Shown: positions 7,735 through 15,946, counted from the first letter of the stretch. The stretch: DNA of 64,000 nucleotides from Gluconobacter potus (GCF_015244705.1 NZ_JABCQF010000005.1:110384-174383), one strand, 5' to 3'. The notes: a model not told the origin generated them from the sequence alone. Translations and numbers: made by a program.

Positions 7735-8207
7735 AGCGGTTTGACCAGATCGGCCGTGATGCCGTTCGTCGCGGTCAGGGCGTCTTCTGGGGAAAGTGCG
7801 ATCAGCAGGCCCTGGTTTCCGCCGTTGATGACGACGGGTGGGCCGTCCATGCCGCATTGCTCGAAGGCGGTGGGGACGGTGCTGCGCTGGCCGAAGGGGC
7901 TGACACCGCCGATGCGGTAGCCGGTGCGCTGTTCGGCGTCGGGGCGCGACAGCATCTTGGCTTTGCGGCCTCCGAAAGCCTGCGCCACGCGGGCGAAATC
8001 CAGTTCGCGGTCCGCGGGCAGCACGACGCAGGCGGGTCGTCCGTCGATCTGGACCATCAGTGTCTTGAGGACGTGGTCCGGCGACAGGCCGAGTGCTGCT
8101 GCGGCGGCCACGCCGAGTTTTCCCGCCGAGGGATCGTAGTCATAGACATGGCGTTCATAGGAAATGCCGAGCGCGTCCAGTGTCAGGGTCGCGGATGTGT
8201 CCTGCAC
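7731..8207 (-). CDS. YbaK/EbsC-family Cys-tRNA(Pro) deacylase
   Basis: The product is 158 residues from a GTG with an excellent AGGAGG six bases upstream. In-frame ATG at 8234 or farther upstream is possible but lacks a ribosome-binding site. YbaK proteins clear Cys mischarged onto tRNA-Pro in trans. Family features seen are VLKTLMVQIDGRPACVVLPADRELDF with a conserved catalytic Lys near the start, a YRIGGVSPFGQ motif and a Gly-rich C-terminus. It is convergent with galE and overlaps its last three bases. It belongs to the YbaK rather than the ProXp-ala branch by the GGVSPFG motif. Confidence 0.9.
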   Translation of the reverse strand: MQDTSATLTLDALGISYERHVYDYDPSAGKLGVAAAAALGLSPDHVLKTLMVQIDGRPACVVLPADRELDFARVAQAFGGRKAKMLSRPDAEQRTGYRIGGVSPFGQRSTVPTAFEQCGMDGPPVVINGGNQGLLIALSPEDALTATNGITADLVKPL

Positions 8208-8314
8208 GCTTGTCCTCCTGTCCTGTGCGGTCATCGTGAGGTGTTCAGGATGGCAGGCGCGGGCGTCCGATGCTAGGGTCAGGACCATGATTCAACAGCG
8301 TTTCGTCCGCAACC

Positions 8315-8722
8315 ATGGCTGCTAGTCTGCTGGCCTGCATGCTGGCTTCGGCCCTGCATTACCGGCTGCCGCCGCGCATCCTGCCTGCGATCCAGCGGGT
8401 CGAGGGCGGAACGATGGGGCATGTCAGCACGAATACGGACGGGTCGGTTGATATCGGGCTCATGCAGATCAATTCGCGCTGGATTTTGCCCATTGCGTCC
8501 ATGATTCATCAGCCGGTGCCGCAGGTTGCGGCGCGACTGGCGCTTGATCCGTGTTTCAACATCGCGGCGGCGGCCATGATCCTGCGCAGGGCGCTGGATG
8601 ACGAGCATGGCAATCTGATGAAGGCCATCGGGGATTATCATTCCCGGACGCTGCCGCTCAATCTGGATTATCAGCGTAAGGTGGTGGCCGCGGCGGCGGC
8701 GCTCTATCTGCGTCAGGGGTGA
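8315..8722 (+). CDS. Small lytic transglycosylase-like protein
   Basis: The product is 135 residues. It contains a compact SLT-fold domain: a short hydrophobic N-terminus, AIQRVEGG with the putative catalytic Glu near residue 30, DIGLMQINSRW (the G-L-M-Q-I-N motif) and a helical C-terminus with LDYQRKVVAAA. This size and motif set match VirB1/IagB/TrbN-type lytic transglycosylases that open peptidoglycan for envelope machines. No secretion system genes are nearby. A typical cleavable signal is not obvious, so the annotated start may miss a few residues, but upstream frames are closed. It stands between YbaK (divergent) and the metal ABC operon. Confidence 0.8.
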   Translation: MAASLLACMLASALHYRLPPRILPAIQRVEGGTMGHVSTNTDGSVDIGLMQINSRWILPIASMIHQPVPQVAARLALDPCFNIAAAAMILRRALDDEHGNLMKAIGDYHSRTLPLNLDYQRKVVAAAAALYLRQG

Positions 8723-8753
8723 GGGGCTCTGGTGAGGTGGTCAGGCGGGATGT

Positions 8754-8766
8754 GTTACTTTATAAC
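8754..8766. promoter_or_regulatory. Zur-like palindrome
   Basis: The sequence GTTACTTTATAAC is a GTTA-N5-TAAC dyad 30 bases before the start of the metal-binding lipocalin-independent SBP gene (8796). Zur boxes in Proteobacteria have the same GTTATA/TATAAC dyad. The match is short and was judged by eye. Confidence 0.45.
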
Positions 8767-8795
8767 GCTACACCCATGACGCTTTCCCGAGGAAA

Positions 8796-9683
8796 ATGAT
8801 GCGCTGTTTCCTGGCTTTTCTGCTGGCTGGCCTGATACTGGGCAGCCTTGGGAGCGGTTTGGCCGCTGCTCAGGCCGGGCCTTCCCGAACTCCGGTATCC
8901 GTCGTGTGTGCGGAAGCGGCGTGGTGCGATGTGGCGGCGCAGATCGGTGGGGCAGATGTTCAGACCCATGCCCTTCTCGCGACACCGGGGATTGATCCGC
9001 ATGACCTGACGCCGTCGCCTTCCATGGCGCGGGCCATGGCGGGGGCGACGATCGCGGTGGTGAACGGCGCGACCTATGATGACTGGGCGCTGCCGTTTGC
9101 GGCGTCCGTGCCCGGAAAGATCGTGGTGGCGGGGATTGCCGGATGGCAGCCCGGCGATAATCCGCATCTTTTTCTTGATCCTGAAGCGGTAGGAAAAGTC
9201 GCGCATGTTTTTGCGGACATGCTGGCGCATCAGCCGGGGATTTCGGCATCGGATGTGGACGCGCGGCTGGGGGCGTTCCTGAAGGAACTCGACGGTGTGA
9301 AAGCCCGTCTGGCCGCGATGAAGGCGCGTCATGAGTCCGTGCCTGTGGCGGCCGTCGAGCCGGTTGGGGAGACGCTGCTCCGGGATGCGGGGCTGGATGT
9401 CGTGGATGAGAGTTTTGCGCTGGCGATCATGAACCATGCGGAGCCGTCGCCCCGGGATGTGGCGCAGGTTGATACGCTGGTTGACGGGCGCAAGGTGCGG
9501 ATGCTGATTACCAATCCGGCCATTCATTCCCCGCAGATCGACCGGCTGGTGGATCGGGCGCAGGCGGTGGGGCTGCCGGTCGTGGCGATTGGCGAGACGC
9601 TGCCGCCGGGTCAGTCCTGGCAGGGCTGGGTTCATGGCATTCTTCAGACGGTGGATCAGGCGATGGGTGATGGTGGACGCTAA
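8796..9683 (+). CDS. Zinc/manganese-type ABC transporter substrate-binding protein
   Basis: The product is 295 residues with a signal peptide (residues 1 to about 27). It is a cluster A-I (ZnuA/TroA-fold) binding protein: first ligand motif DPHDLTPSPS with H69, second NPHLFLDPE with H124. At the third ligand position, where ZnuA has a His, it has Glu (E188 in VEPVGETLL). It lacks the long His-rich loop of enterobacterial ZnuA. The ATPase and permease genes follow with overlaps, forming a three-gene operon, and a Zur-like dyad sits upstream. Zinc uptake is the likely role, but the altered ligand set leaves manganese or another metal possible. Confidence 0.85.
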   Translation: MMRCFLAFLLAGLILGSLGSGLAAAQAGPSRTPVSVVCAEAAWCDVAAQIGGADVQTHALLATPGIDPHDLTPSPSMARAMAGATIAVVNGATYDDWALPFAASVPGKIVVAGIAGWQPGDNPHLFLDPEAVGKVAHVFADMLAHQPGISASDVDARLGAFLKELDGVKARLAAMKARHESVPVAAVEPVGETLLRDAGLDVVDESFALAIMNHAEPSPRDVAQVDTLVDGRKVRMLITNPAIHSPQIDRLVDRAQAVGLPVVAIGETLPPGQSWQGWVHGILQTVDQAMGDGGR

Positions 9684-10359
9684 AAGAGTCTGCTGTCAGC
9701 CGGAACGCGGGCTGGTCCTGCGGGATGTGACGCTCACCGCGGGATCGACCTGCGTGTTGCGCGATGCCTCGCTGACGGTGCCGCTTTCGGGGATGACGCT
9801 TCTGTCCGGGCGCAACGGGGCCGGGAAGTCCACGCTGCTGCGGGCGATGCTGGGGCTGATTCCGCTTCAGGGCGGTGAGATCCTCACCCATGGTCTGCCA
9901 CCGGCGCAGGCGCGGCAGCATATCGGTTACATGCCGCAGAGTGTGACGGATGCGGCGCTGCTGCTTCCGGCAGTCAGTCATGTGCGGGCGGCGGTGGACG
10001 GGTTGCGCTGGGGGCTGCCGCTGCGTCTGCGGCCACGGCGTGAGGAAGCGGACCGGCTTCTGGCGCTGACGGGGGCTTCGGCGTTTGCGCATCGTCCGCT
10101 CGGGCTGTTGTCCGGAGGGGAGCGGCAGCGGGTGGGTCTGGCGCAGGCTCTGGCGGGAAAGCCGGATCTGCTGCTGCTGGATGAGCCTCTGGCGGCGCTC
10201 GATCAGGCGGGGCAGGAGCAGACGGTGCGGCTGCTGATGGATCTGACGGAGCGTCTGGGGATCGGGATTGTCCTGACGTCGCATGAGACGGAAGCGCTGG
10301 CCGGGGCCGTGACGCGCGTTGTGCAGCTTGCGGACGGGGAGCTGCATGTTCGAGTTTGA
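9670..10359 (+). CDS. Metal ABC transporter ATP-binding protein (ZnuC-like)
   Basis: The product is 229 residues from the ATG inside the end of the SBP gene (14-base overlap). Walker A GRNGAGKST is at residues 47-55. The Q loop YMPQS, the signature LSGGERQRV, Walker B LLLLDEP and the H-loop TSHE follow in order. It energises import by the adjacent permease. GTG codons at 9667 and 9673 are alternative starts. The 3' end overlaps the permease start by 14 bases, so all three genes are likely translated as a unit. Confidence 0.9.
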   Translation: MVDAKRVCCQPERGLVLRDVTLTAGSTCVLRDASLTVPLSGMTLLSGRNGAGKSTLLRAMLGLIPLQGGEILTHGLPPAQARQHIGYMPQSVTDAALLLPAVSHVRAAVDGLRWGLPLRLRPRREEADRLLALTGASAFAHRPLGLLSGGERQRVGLAQALAGKPDLLLLDEPLAALDQAGQEQTVRLLMDLTERLGIGIVLTSHETEALAGAVTRVVQLADGELHVRV

Positions 10360-11152
10360 TTTCATGCGCCATGCCTTTGTGGGCGCGGCGGTCGTGTCGG
10401 TTCTGGCGGGGACGGTTGGCTGGTTCCTGATGCTGCGGCGTCAGGCGTTTGCCGCCCATGCGCTGTCCCATATCGGGTTCAGCGGGGCGGCCGGGGCGGT
10501 GTGGCTCGGCTTTCCGCCGCTGTCGGGGATGGTGGTGTTCAGTCTGATGGCCGGGTTTGCCATCGGGGCCGAGCGCGAAGGGGAGCGCGGTGTTCCGGCC
10601 CAGCGCGACAGCACGATCGGGCTTGTTCTGGCGGCCAGTCTGGGGCTTGGGGCTTGGTTCCTGCATATGAGCAACCGGGGTTCCAGCCTCGCGACGACGC
10701 TTCTGTTCGGCGATGTGCTCGGGATCGACATGCGGACGCTGGAGGCGCTGTGCGGCGTGGCCGTGCTGTGTCTGGGGCTGCTGGCGTTTCTGGGGCGGCG
10801 GCTGCTGTTTGCCAGTCTGGCGCCGGAAGTGGCGCGGGCGCGGGGTGTGCCGGCGCGGCTGGTCTCGGTCGTGTTCATGGCCGTGGCGGCGCTGGCCTGT
10901 GCGGCCTGTGCGGAAGTGGCCGGGGCGCTTCTGGCGTTCAGTCTGATGATCGGGCCGGCTGCGACGGCGCTAAAGCTCGGGCTGGGGCCGCTGGCCGGGA
11001 TTGCGCTTTCGGTCGGGCTGGCGCTGGGGCTGTCATGGGGCGGGCTGATGCTGTCCTGGGTGACGGACGCGCCCGTGCCGTTCTGGATCGGGCTTGGAGC
11101 CGCCCTGTCCTACGCGCTGGCCGATCTGTGGCGGCGGTTCAGAAGTCTGTAA
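10346..11152 (+). CDS. Metal ABC transporter permease (ZnuB-like)
   Basis: The product is 268 residues with eight or so hydrophobic segments. The N-terminal FEFDFMRHAFVGA and the LRRQAFAAHALSHIGFSGAAGA segment are signatures of ABC-3 (ZnuB/TroC) permeases, as is the C-terminal AFSLMIGPAATALKL helix. The start at 10346 follows a GGGGAG Shine-Dalgarno; a start at 10319 would lengthen the overlap without family support. It forms the membrane channel for the metal delivered by the SBP encoded upstream. Confidence 0.9.
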   Translation: MFEFDFMRHAFVGAAVVSVLAGTVGWFLMLRRQAFAAHALSHIGFSGAAGAVWLGFPPLSGMVVFSLMAGFAIGAEREGERGVPAQRDSTIGLVLAASLGLGAWFLHMSNRGSSLATTLLFGDVLGIDMRTLEALCGVAVLCLGLLAFLGRRLLFASLAPEVARARGVPARLVSVVFMAVAALACAACAEVAGALLAFSLMIGPAATALKLGLGPLAGIALSVGLALGLSWGGLMLSWVTDAPVPFWIGLGAALSYALADLWRRFRSL

Positions 11153-11267
11153 GGCCGGACAGCCTGAAATGGATCAGCATGATGAATGCGACCAGCATCA
11201 CATGCATGATGATCAGCGCTTTCGTGCCGATAACCGGAACATCATTGGTTGTGTCAGGTGTCTGCAT
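11139..11267 (-). CDS. Possible small single-pass membrane protein (42 residues)
   Basis: An ATG frame on the minus strand encodes 42 residues: a polar N-terminus, one hydrophobic helix (about residues 16-34, rich in Ile, Met, Val and Leu with two His) and a short tail. AGGA stands eight bases before the ATG. The 3' end overlaps the convergent permease gene by 14 bases. It is not recognised as any family and is too short for confident coding judgement. Otherwise, the stretch 11153-11387 holds only promoter-like AT-rich sequence before the MFS gene. Confidence 0.35.
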   Translation of the reverse strand: MQTPDTTNDVPVIGTKALIIMHVMLVAFIMLIHFRLSGLTDF

Positions 11268-11387
11268 AAGGCGTATCCTGACGGTCTTCGGGTGTCATAG
11301 TCAATCCTGATCGTGTTTTCGGACCAATTTGTGGCGGTTTTCTGCCGGGCCTGAAAAACCATTCGTTTTGTGATATGTTATCTCACT

Positions 11388-12872
11388 ATGGAAAACGATA
11401 CGAAAACAGTCCGAACCGGACGGGATCACATCGATCCCGCGTCCATCGAAGTTTCTCCAAACGCCAAGCTGATGCTGATTCTGGCCGCTGTGGTCGCCGC
11501 GATCTGCGGTGGTCTCTATGGCTATGACACGGGCATCATCTCCGGCACGCTGCCGCTGATCGGCGATGATTTCCGCCTGGGTGCCACCATGAAGGAAAGT
11601 GTCGCGTCCGCCATTCTGCTGGGGGCGATTTTCGGTGCTTTTGTTGCTGGCGGTCTGTCGGAAAAATACGGACGGCGGAACACCACCTGCATGGTGAGTG
11701 GTCTGTTCGTGGCTGGGGCGACGGCCTGTTCGCTGGCGCCGGATGTGTGGAGCCTGATCGCTTCGCGCTTCGTGTTGGGGCTGGCAGTTGGGGGTTCGAC
11801 GCAGGTCGTGCCGATGTATATTTCCGAGCTGGCGCCGCAGGAGCGTCGTGGCACGCTGGTCACGATGTTCAACGTGGCCATCGGTCTGGGCATTCTGATC
11901 GCCAACATCATCGGCTTTACGGAGCGTGTGAACTGGGGCTGGCGGCCGATGGTCGGTGTTGCGGCCATTCCGGCGGCCATCGTGTTCGTCTCGATGTTCT
12001 TCATGCCCAAGAGCCCGCGCTGGGCTGCTGAGAACGAGGGCATGAAGAGTGCCATCATCCAGCTCGGCCGGATCCGCACGACCAAGCGGGCCATCCGCCG
12101 CGAGGTGCAGACCATCCGCGAGAATGCGGAAGGGATCGATCCTAAAAACCGTGGCTGGCGCGGTCTGTTCCAGCCCTGGGTTCGCCCGGCGCTCGTGGCC
12201 GCCCTTGGCGTTGCGTTCTTCACGCAGTGCGGCGGTCTGGAAATGATGATCTACTATACGCCGACCTTCCTGAACGATGCAGGCTTTGGCACGTCGTCCG
12301 CGCTTCTGGCGTCGCTGGGTGTGGCGGTGATCTACTGCATCATGACGTTCCTGGGCTGCATGTTCGTGGACCGGATCGGTCGTCGTCGCCTGATGCTCAT
12401 CATGGGACCGGGTGCGGCTCTGTCGCTGGTCGGGCTTGGCGTGATGTTCCTGAGCCATCCGGCTCCGGGCAGCGTGGGCGCCTACATGATTGTCGTGTTT
12501 CTGCTGCTGTTCATGATGTTCAATTCCGGCGGAATCCAGGTCTGCGGCTGGCTGCTGGGGGCCGAGATGTTCCCGCTGTCGATGCGTGGACAGGCGACAT
12601 CGCTGCATGCCGCGACGCTGTGGGGGGCCGATCTGCTGGTGACCAGCACGGCGCTGAGCATGGCTGAAGCCATCGGGCTGAGCTGGACGATGTGGTTCTA
12701 TGCGTTCGTGAACCTGGCATCCGTGGTCTTCGTGTTCTTCTTCGTGCCGGAAACGGCTGGTGCGTCGCTTGAGGACATCGAAGAGGCGCTGATTGAAAAG
12801 CGCTTCCGTCCGACGCCGGGAAATACCCGGATCGTGCAGAGCGATGACGGGGACGCCGAAGCCGCTGCATGA
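11388..12872 (+). CDS. MFS sugar:proton symporter
   Basis: The product is 494 residues with about twelve membrane segments. Sugar-porter signatures are present: GYDTGIISG in helix 1, the RxGRR-type loop (SEKYGRRN) after helix 2, SELAPQERRG after helix 4, FMPKSPRWAAE at the central loop, DRIGRRRL after helix 8 and FVPETAG at the end. These define the SP family (GalP/XylE/AraE-like). It probably imports a hexose or pentose with protons. The upstream GTG at 11370 is a less likely start. No Shine-Dalgarno is clear before 11388. A perfect 13-bp hairpin lies 55 bases after the stop, within the next gene. Confidence 0.92.
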   Translation: MENDTKTVRTGRDHIDPASIEVSPNAKLMLILAAVVAAICGGLYGYDTGIISGTLPLIGDDFRLGATMKESVASAILLGAIFGAFVAGGLSEKYGRRNTTCMVSGLFVAGATACSLAPDVWSLIASRFVLGLAVGGSTQVVPMYISELAPQERRGTLVTMFNVAIGLGILIANIIGFTERVNWGWRPMVGVAAIPAAIVFVSMFFMPKSPRWAAENEGMKSAIIQLGRIRTTKRAIRREVQTIRENAEGIDPKNRGWRGLFQPWVRPALVAALGVAFFTQCGGLEMMIYYTPTFLNDAGFGTSSALLASLGVAVIYCIMTFLGCMFVDRIGRRRLMLIMGPGAALSLVGLGVMFLSHPAPGSVGAYMIVVFLLLFMMFNSGGIQVCGWLLGAEMFPLSMRGQATSLHAATLWGADLLVTSTALSMAEAIGLSWTMWFYAFVNLASVVFVFFFVPETAGASLEDIEEALIEKRFRPTPGNTRIVQSDDGDAEAAA

Positions 12873-12907
12873 TACGCTTTCCCCTTCATGCAGAAGGGGA
12901 ACTGACC

Positions 12908-13348
12908 ATGACGGATGTTATCGCACAAAGGGTTGCTGCCGCACGGTGTGGCAGCAACCCTTCTGTTATCGGGCGTATGAAATCGGGCTGGCTGGTGATT
13001 GGTCAGACGCAGCCTCTGCCGGGCTATTGCCAGCTTCTGGCCGATCCGGTCGTGCCGACGATCAATGATCTTCAGGGCGAGGCTCGCACGCAGTATCTCG
13101 CGGATATGGCGGCGGTCGGGGATGCGCTGCTGGCCGTCACCGATGCGGTGCGGATCAATTACGAGACCTGGTGCAATCTGGCGCCGTCCCTGCACACCCA
13201 TATCGTTCCGCGCTATGCCTCCGAAGATCCTGAAAAAGCCACGCGCCCGGCGGGGACGGTCTATGACTACGACGCAGCGCGGCCGTTCAGTCTGGAGCAG
13301 GACGGCCCGTTCATGGAGGCCATGCGGCGTTATCTGGATCTAGCGTGA
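12908..13348 (+). CDS. HIT-family protein with degenerate triad
   Basis: The product is 146 residues from the ATG behind AAGGGG; an earlier frame opening at 12869 overlaps the MFS gene and lacks family support. The histidine-triad region reads SLHTHIVPR, so the first triad His is Ser while the middle (nucleophilic in known HIT enzymes) and third His are kept. The N-terminal IGRMKSGWLVIGQTQPLPGYCQLL matches the HIT subgroup that hydrolyses nucleotide conjugates. A substrate is not known. The gene begins 35 bases after the MFS stop and may be cotranscribed. A perfect inverted repeat occupies codons near the start. Confidence 0.85.
   Translation: MTDVIAQRVAAARCGSNPSVIGRMKSGWLVIGQTQPLPGYCQLLADPVVPTINDLQGEARTQYLADMAAVGDALLAVTDAVRINYETWCNLAPSLHTHIVPRYASEDPEKATRPAGTVYDYDAARPFSLEQDGPFMEAMRRYLDLA
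12928..12962. repeat. Perfect 13-bp hairpin inside HIT gene start
   Basis: AAGGGTTGCTGCC at 12928-12940 is repeated in inverse orientation at 12950-12962 with a nine-base loop. It sits in the coding sequence just after the HIT start codon and close after the MFS stop. There is no U-run after it, so a classical terminator is unlikely; mRNA protection or translational control is possible. Confidence 0.75.
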
Positions 13349-14278
13349 GAGCAGATACCAGATCCGGAAGACGGTGGTTTCGGAGAACCGCTGTCGCCGG
13401 AGGGACGGATATCTGAAAAGCGTGTGCAGTCGGGCGCGGAATGTGCGGGCGGCTGCGATGTCCGTCAGCAGGCGCCGGGCCGGAGCGGACAGGTTTTCCG
13501 GACGGTTCAGCAGATGCGTCACGTTGGAGTGGAAGATCGTCATGAAGACCTTCGGGCCGCGGCGGCAGGCGGCCCAGGCGCGTCTGATGAAGGAACCGGT
13601 TGCACCAACGGTGTTGTGGGCGTGCTGCCGGTAGTAGCTGACGCAGCGGTTGTCGAAGATGACCTCTCCGCCGGCCGCGGCTGTCAGGAGATAGGCCCAC
13701 CAGTCATGCAGGACCGAAGGCGGGGGCGGCGTGTTCCGCATCAGGCTGTGGGTTGCGGCGTTCAGCAGGATGGTGTGGCCGGTGGCGATGTTCTGCGTCA
13801 GGGAAGCCGGAAAATCGGGTCTGCGGCGCAGGGGGGCGGATTCCTGGAAAATGACGAGATCCGCGTCTGTCAGATACTGCCGGGCGCAATACAGGGTCGG
13901 CTTTTCGGCCGGGCGACGGCTGACGGCATCGAGGGCCCATTCCACCTTCTGCGGTTCCCAGATGTCGTCCTGATCGGCGAAGGCGACATAGGTCGTGTCG
14001 GGGATGGCGTCGAGCAGATGCGCGTAGGAACCTGCGACGCCCAGGCGGCCGTGGCGGGTCGTGATTTCGACGCAGCGGCCCTTTCCGGGGCCTTCGGCAA
14101 AGGCGCGCATCCGGTCGCGTGAAAGATCGGTCGAGGCGTCATCGCGCCAGTAGAGCGTCCAGTCAGGATGGGTCTGGGCCAGGATGCTGGCAAGCTGGGC
14201 GTCCAGATAGGTTTCGCCATTGTAGAGCGACAGGAGAATGGCGACCTGACGGGAAGATTCGGCCCTTTTCTGTGTCAT
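13340..14278 (-). CDS. GT2-family glycosyltransferase, probable rhamnosyltransferase
   Basis: The product is 312 residues from ATG 14278; the frame is open to a TTG at 14335. It begins with VAILLSLYNGETYLDAQLASILAQTH, the GT-A nucleotide-sugar fold start, followed by WRDDASTD and the FADQDDIW motif that carries the metal-binding aspartates. A later HDWWAYLL segment is typical of rhamnosyltransferases. It is downstream of rfbD and on the same strand, so it probably adds rhamnose made by the upstream enzymes to a surface polysaccharide. A 9-bp hairpin separates it from rfbD. Its 3' end overlaps the convergent HIT gene by nine bases. Confidence 0.87.
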   Translation of the reverse strand: MTQKRAESSRQVAILLSLYNGETYLDAQLASILAQTHPDWTLYWRDDASTDLSRDRMRAFAEGPGKGRCVEITTRHGRLGVAGSYAHLLDAIPDTTYVAFADQDDIWEPQKVEWALDAVSRRPAEKPTLYCARQYLTDADLVIFQESAPLRRRPDFPASLTQNIATGHTILLNAATHSLMRNTPPPPSVLHDWWAYLLTAAAGGEVIFDNRCVSYYRQHAHNTVGATGSFIRRAWAACRRGPKVFMTIFHSNVTHLLNRPENLSAPARRLLTDIAAARTFRARLHTLFRYPSLRRQRFSETTVFRIWYLLSR

Positions 14279-14356
14279 GTTTCGGCACCTGGGCATGAGG
14301 CCGAAAGAAAGGAAAAGGGAATCATTCGGACGCAACGGCAGAGAATGTGATGGTCG

Positions 14357-14383
14357 GTTGCCCTCCCGCCGGGAGAGGGCAAC
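14357..14383. repeat. Hairpin between rfbD and glycosyltransferase gene
   Basis: GTTGCCCTC (14357-14365) pairs with GAGGGCAAC (14375-14383) around a nine-base loop. It is intercistronic on the minus-strand transcript and has no U-run, so it may be a processing or stabilising element. Confidence 0.6.
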
Positions 14384-14389
14384 AGGCGG

Positions 14390-15292
14390 TCAGGCTTCAG
14401 AAAACAGCTTGTGGACGATACGCGTCACGCTGTGGCGCCAGTCTGGCATTTTTACGCCGAAAACGCGATGCAGCTTTGAATTGTCCATCCGGGAGTCCTG
14501 CGGGCGTTTGGCCGGGGTAGGCCAGTCCTCGGTTCTGATGGCGTTGACCTGCGGCATGGTCTGGCCATGCTTTGCGGCTTCTTCCAGCGCGGCGACGGCC
14601 AAGCCGTGCCATGTGGTCTCACCCGTTCCGCTGGCGTGGAAAATGCCGCGATATTCTGGCTTCCAGCCATCGCGCTCGATCAGGGCGATGATGGCAAGAA
14701 TAGCTTCGGCCAGATCGTCCGAACTGGTCGGGTTGCCTTTCTGGTCGCCGACGACCTTGAGCACGGGGTTTTTGGCGCCCGCATTGATCATGGTGCGCAC
14801 GAAGTTCTTGCCGTGGGCCGAATAGACCCAGGACGTGCGCAGGATGATGCTCTTGATGTTGGCGGTCAGGACGGCCTGCTCGCCTTCGGCCTTGGTGCTG
14901 CCATAGACCGTCTCGGGAGAGGTGGCGTCCTCTTCGGTATAGGGCGAGCCCTTGTCACCGGAGAAGACATAGTCCGTCGAGACGTGGATGAACGGGATGT
15001 CCGCCTCGGCGCAGGCTGCGGCCAGCGCTGCCGGGCCGGAATTATTGGCGCGTTCGGCGCCATCCTTCTCGGTTTCGGCCAGATCGACGGCCGTCCAGGC
15101 GGCTGCGTTCATGACGACTGACGGCTTGTACTTTTCGACCGTGGCGGCAATGGTTTCCGGGCGGTCGAAATCGAATTCCGGACGGCCGACGCGGATGATG
15201 CGCTCATTGCCGAGATTCTGAAGGGACGTCGCAAGCTGGCCGTTGCCGCCCGTGACGAGAATGGGACCTGTGCTGGACATCGTCATGCTCAC
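14390..15292 (-). CDS. rfbD: dTDP-4-dehydrorhamnose reductase
   Basis: The product is 300 residues. RfbD (RmlD) reduces dTDP-4-dehydro-L-rhamnose to dTDP-L-rhamnose, the last step of the pathway. It has the NAD(P) motif VTGGNGQLA near residue 13, STDYVFSGDKG, and the catalytic YGSTKAEGE Tyr-x-x-x-Lys. The frame opens with GTG at 15292 overlapping the rfbC stop by four bases; ATGs at 15286 and 15280 are alternatives. Order on the strand is rfbB-rfbA-rfbC-rfbD, followed by a glycosyltransferase. Confidence 0.95.
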   Translation of the reverse strand: MSMTMSSTGPILVTGGNGQLATSLQNLGNERIIRVGRPEFDFDRPETIAATVEKYKPSVVMNAAAWTAVDLAETEKDGAERANNSGPAALAAACAEADIPFIHVSTDYVFSGDKGSPYTEEDATSPETVYGSTKAEGEQAVLTANIKSIILRTSWVYSAHGKNFVRTMINAGAKNPVLKVVGDQKGNPTSSDDLAEAILAIIALIERDGWKPEYRGIFHASGTGETTWHGLAVAALEEAAKHGQTMPQVNAIRTEDWPTPAKRPQDSRMDNSKLHRVFGVKMPDWRHSVTRIVHKLFSEA

Positions 15293-15852
15293 TTTTCGTA
15301 CGAGAACCAGCCCTTGGCTTCTGCAAAATGCGGTGCGACCTTGTCCTTGTCGGACAGGATGGCGTCAGCTTCGGAAACGGGCCAGTCGATCTTCAGTTCC
15401 GGGCAGTTCCAGATGACGGCGCGTTCGGAGACCTTGCTGTAGAGCGAGGTGCATTTGTACTGCACTTCGGTGTTCTCTTCGAGCGTGACAAAACCGTGCA
15501 GGAAGCCGGGCGGAATCCAGAGCTGGGACCAGTTTTCGGCGGAGAGTTCGGCGGCGCACCATTTGCCATAGGTCGGCGAGCCCGTGCGGGCGTCGACGGC
15601 CACGTCCCAGATGGCGCCCCGCGTGACGCGTACGAGCTTGCCCTGCTCGTAAGGCGCAAGCTGGCAGTGCAGGCCGCGAACGACGCCTTTCTGCCGCGAC
15701 AGGCTCTGGTTGTCCTGAACGAAAGGCAGGTCGATACCGGCTTCGCCCATGCGCTCCACATTGTAGGTTTCGGAGAAGAAGCCGCGATTGTCACCAAAAC
15801 GGGGAGGCGTGACGAGAATGACCTCTGGAATGGAAAGACGTTCGACTTTCAT
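15289..15852 (-). CDS. rfbC: dTDP-4-dehydrorhamnose 3,5-epimerase
   Basis: The product is 187 residues from ATG 15852, the normal RmlC length; an extended frame to 15921 adds an unsupported N-terminus. The cupin core shows RGFFSETYN, the GVVRGLHCQ motif with the catalytic His, KLVRVTRGAIWDVAVD with its conserved Lys and Asp, and IPPGFLHGFVTLEENTE. It epimerises C3 and C5 of dTDP-4-keto-6-deoxyglucose. It is coupled to rfbD by a four-base overlap but separated from rfbA by 102 bases holding a terminator-like hairpin. Confidence 0.95.
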   Translation of the reverse strand: MKVERLSIPEVILVTPPRFGDNRGFFSETYNVERMGEAGIDLPFVQDNQSLSRQKGVVRGLHCQLAPYEQGKLVRVTRGAIWDVAVDARTGSPTYGKWCAAELSAENWSQLWIPPGFLHGFVTLEENTEVQYKCTSLYSKVSERAVIWNCPELKIDWPVSEADAILSDKDKVAPHFAEAKGWFSYEK

Positions 15853-15900
15853 GCTCTGAAAATCCCTGTTTTGAAGATGGGGTCGTGAAAATTGGTCACG

Positions 15901-15946
15901 AAAAAACGGCTCCGGCTGCAAAAAGATGCAGGAAACCGGAACCGTA
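15901..15946 (-). terminator. Terminator-like hairpin between rfbA and rfbC
   Basis: Read on the minus strand, a CGGTTCCGG arm pairs with CCGGAGCCG (with one wobble or mismatch) around an inner GCAT/TGCA helix and is followed by six T residues. It would reduce read-through from rfbBA into rfbCD. Confidence 0.7.

Noticed and set aside
11301..12608. 435-codon minus-strand frame over the MFS gene
   Set aside because: Antisense to a complete sugar transporter and composed of Arg/His-rich shadow residues.
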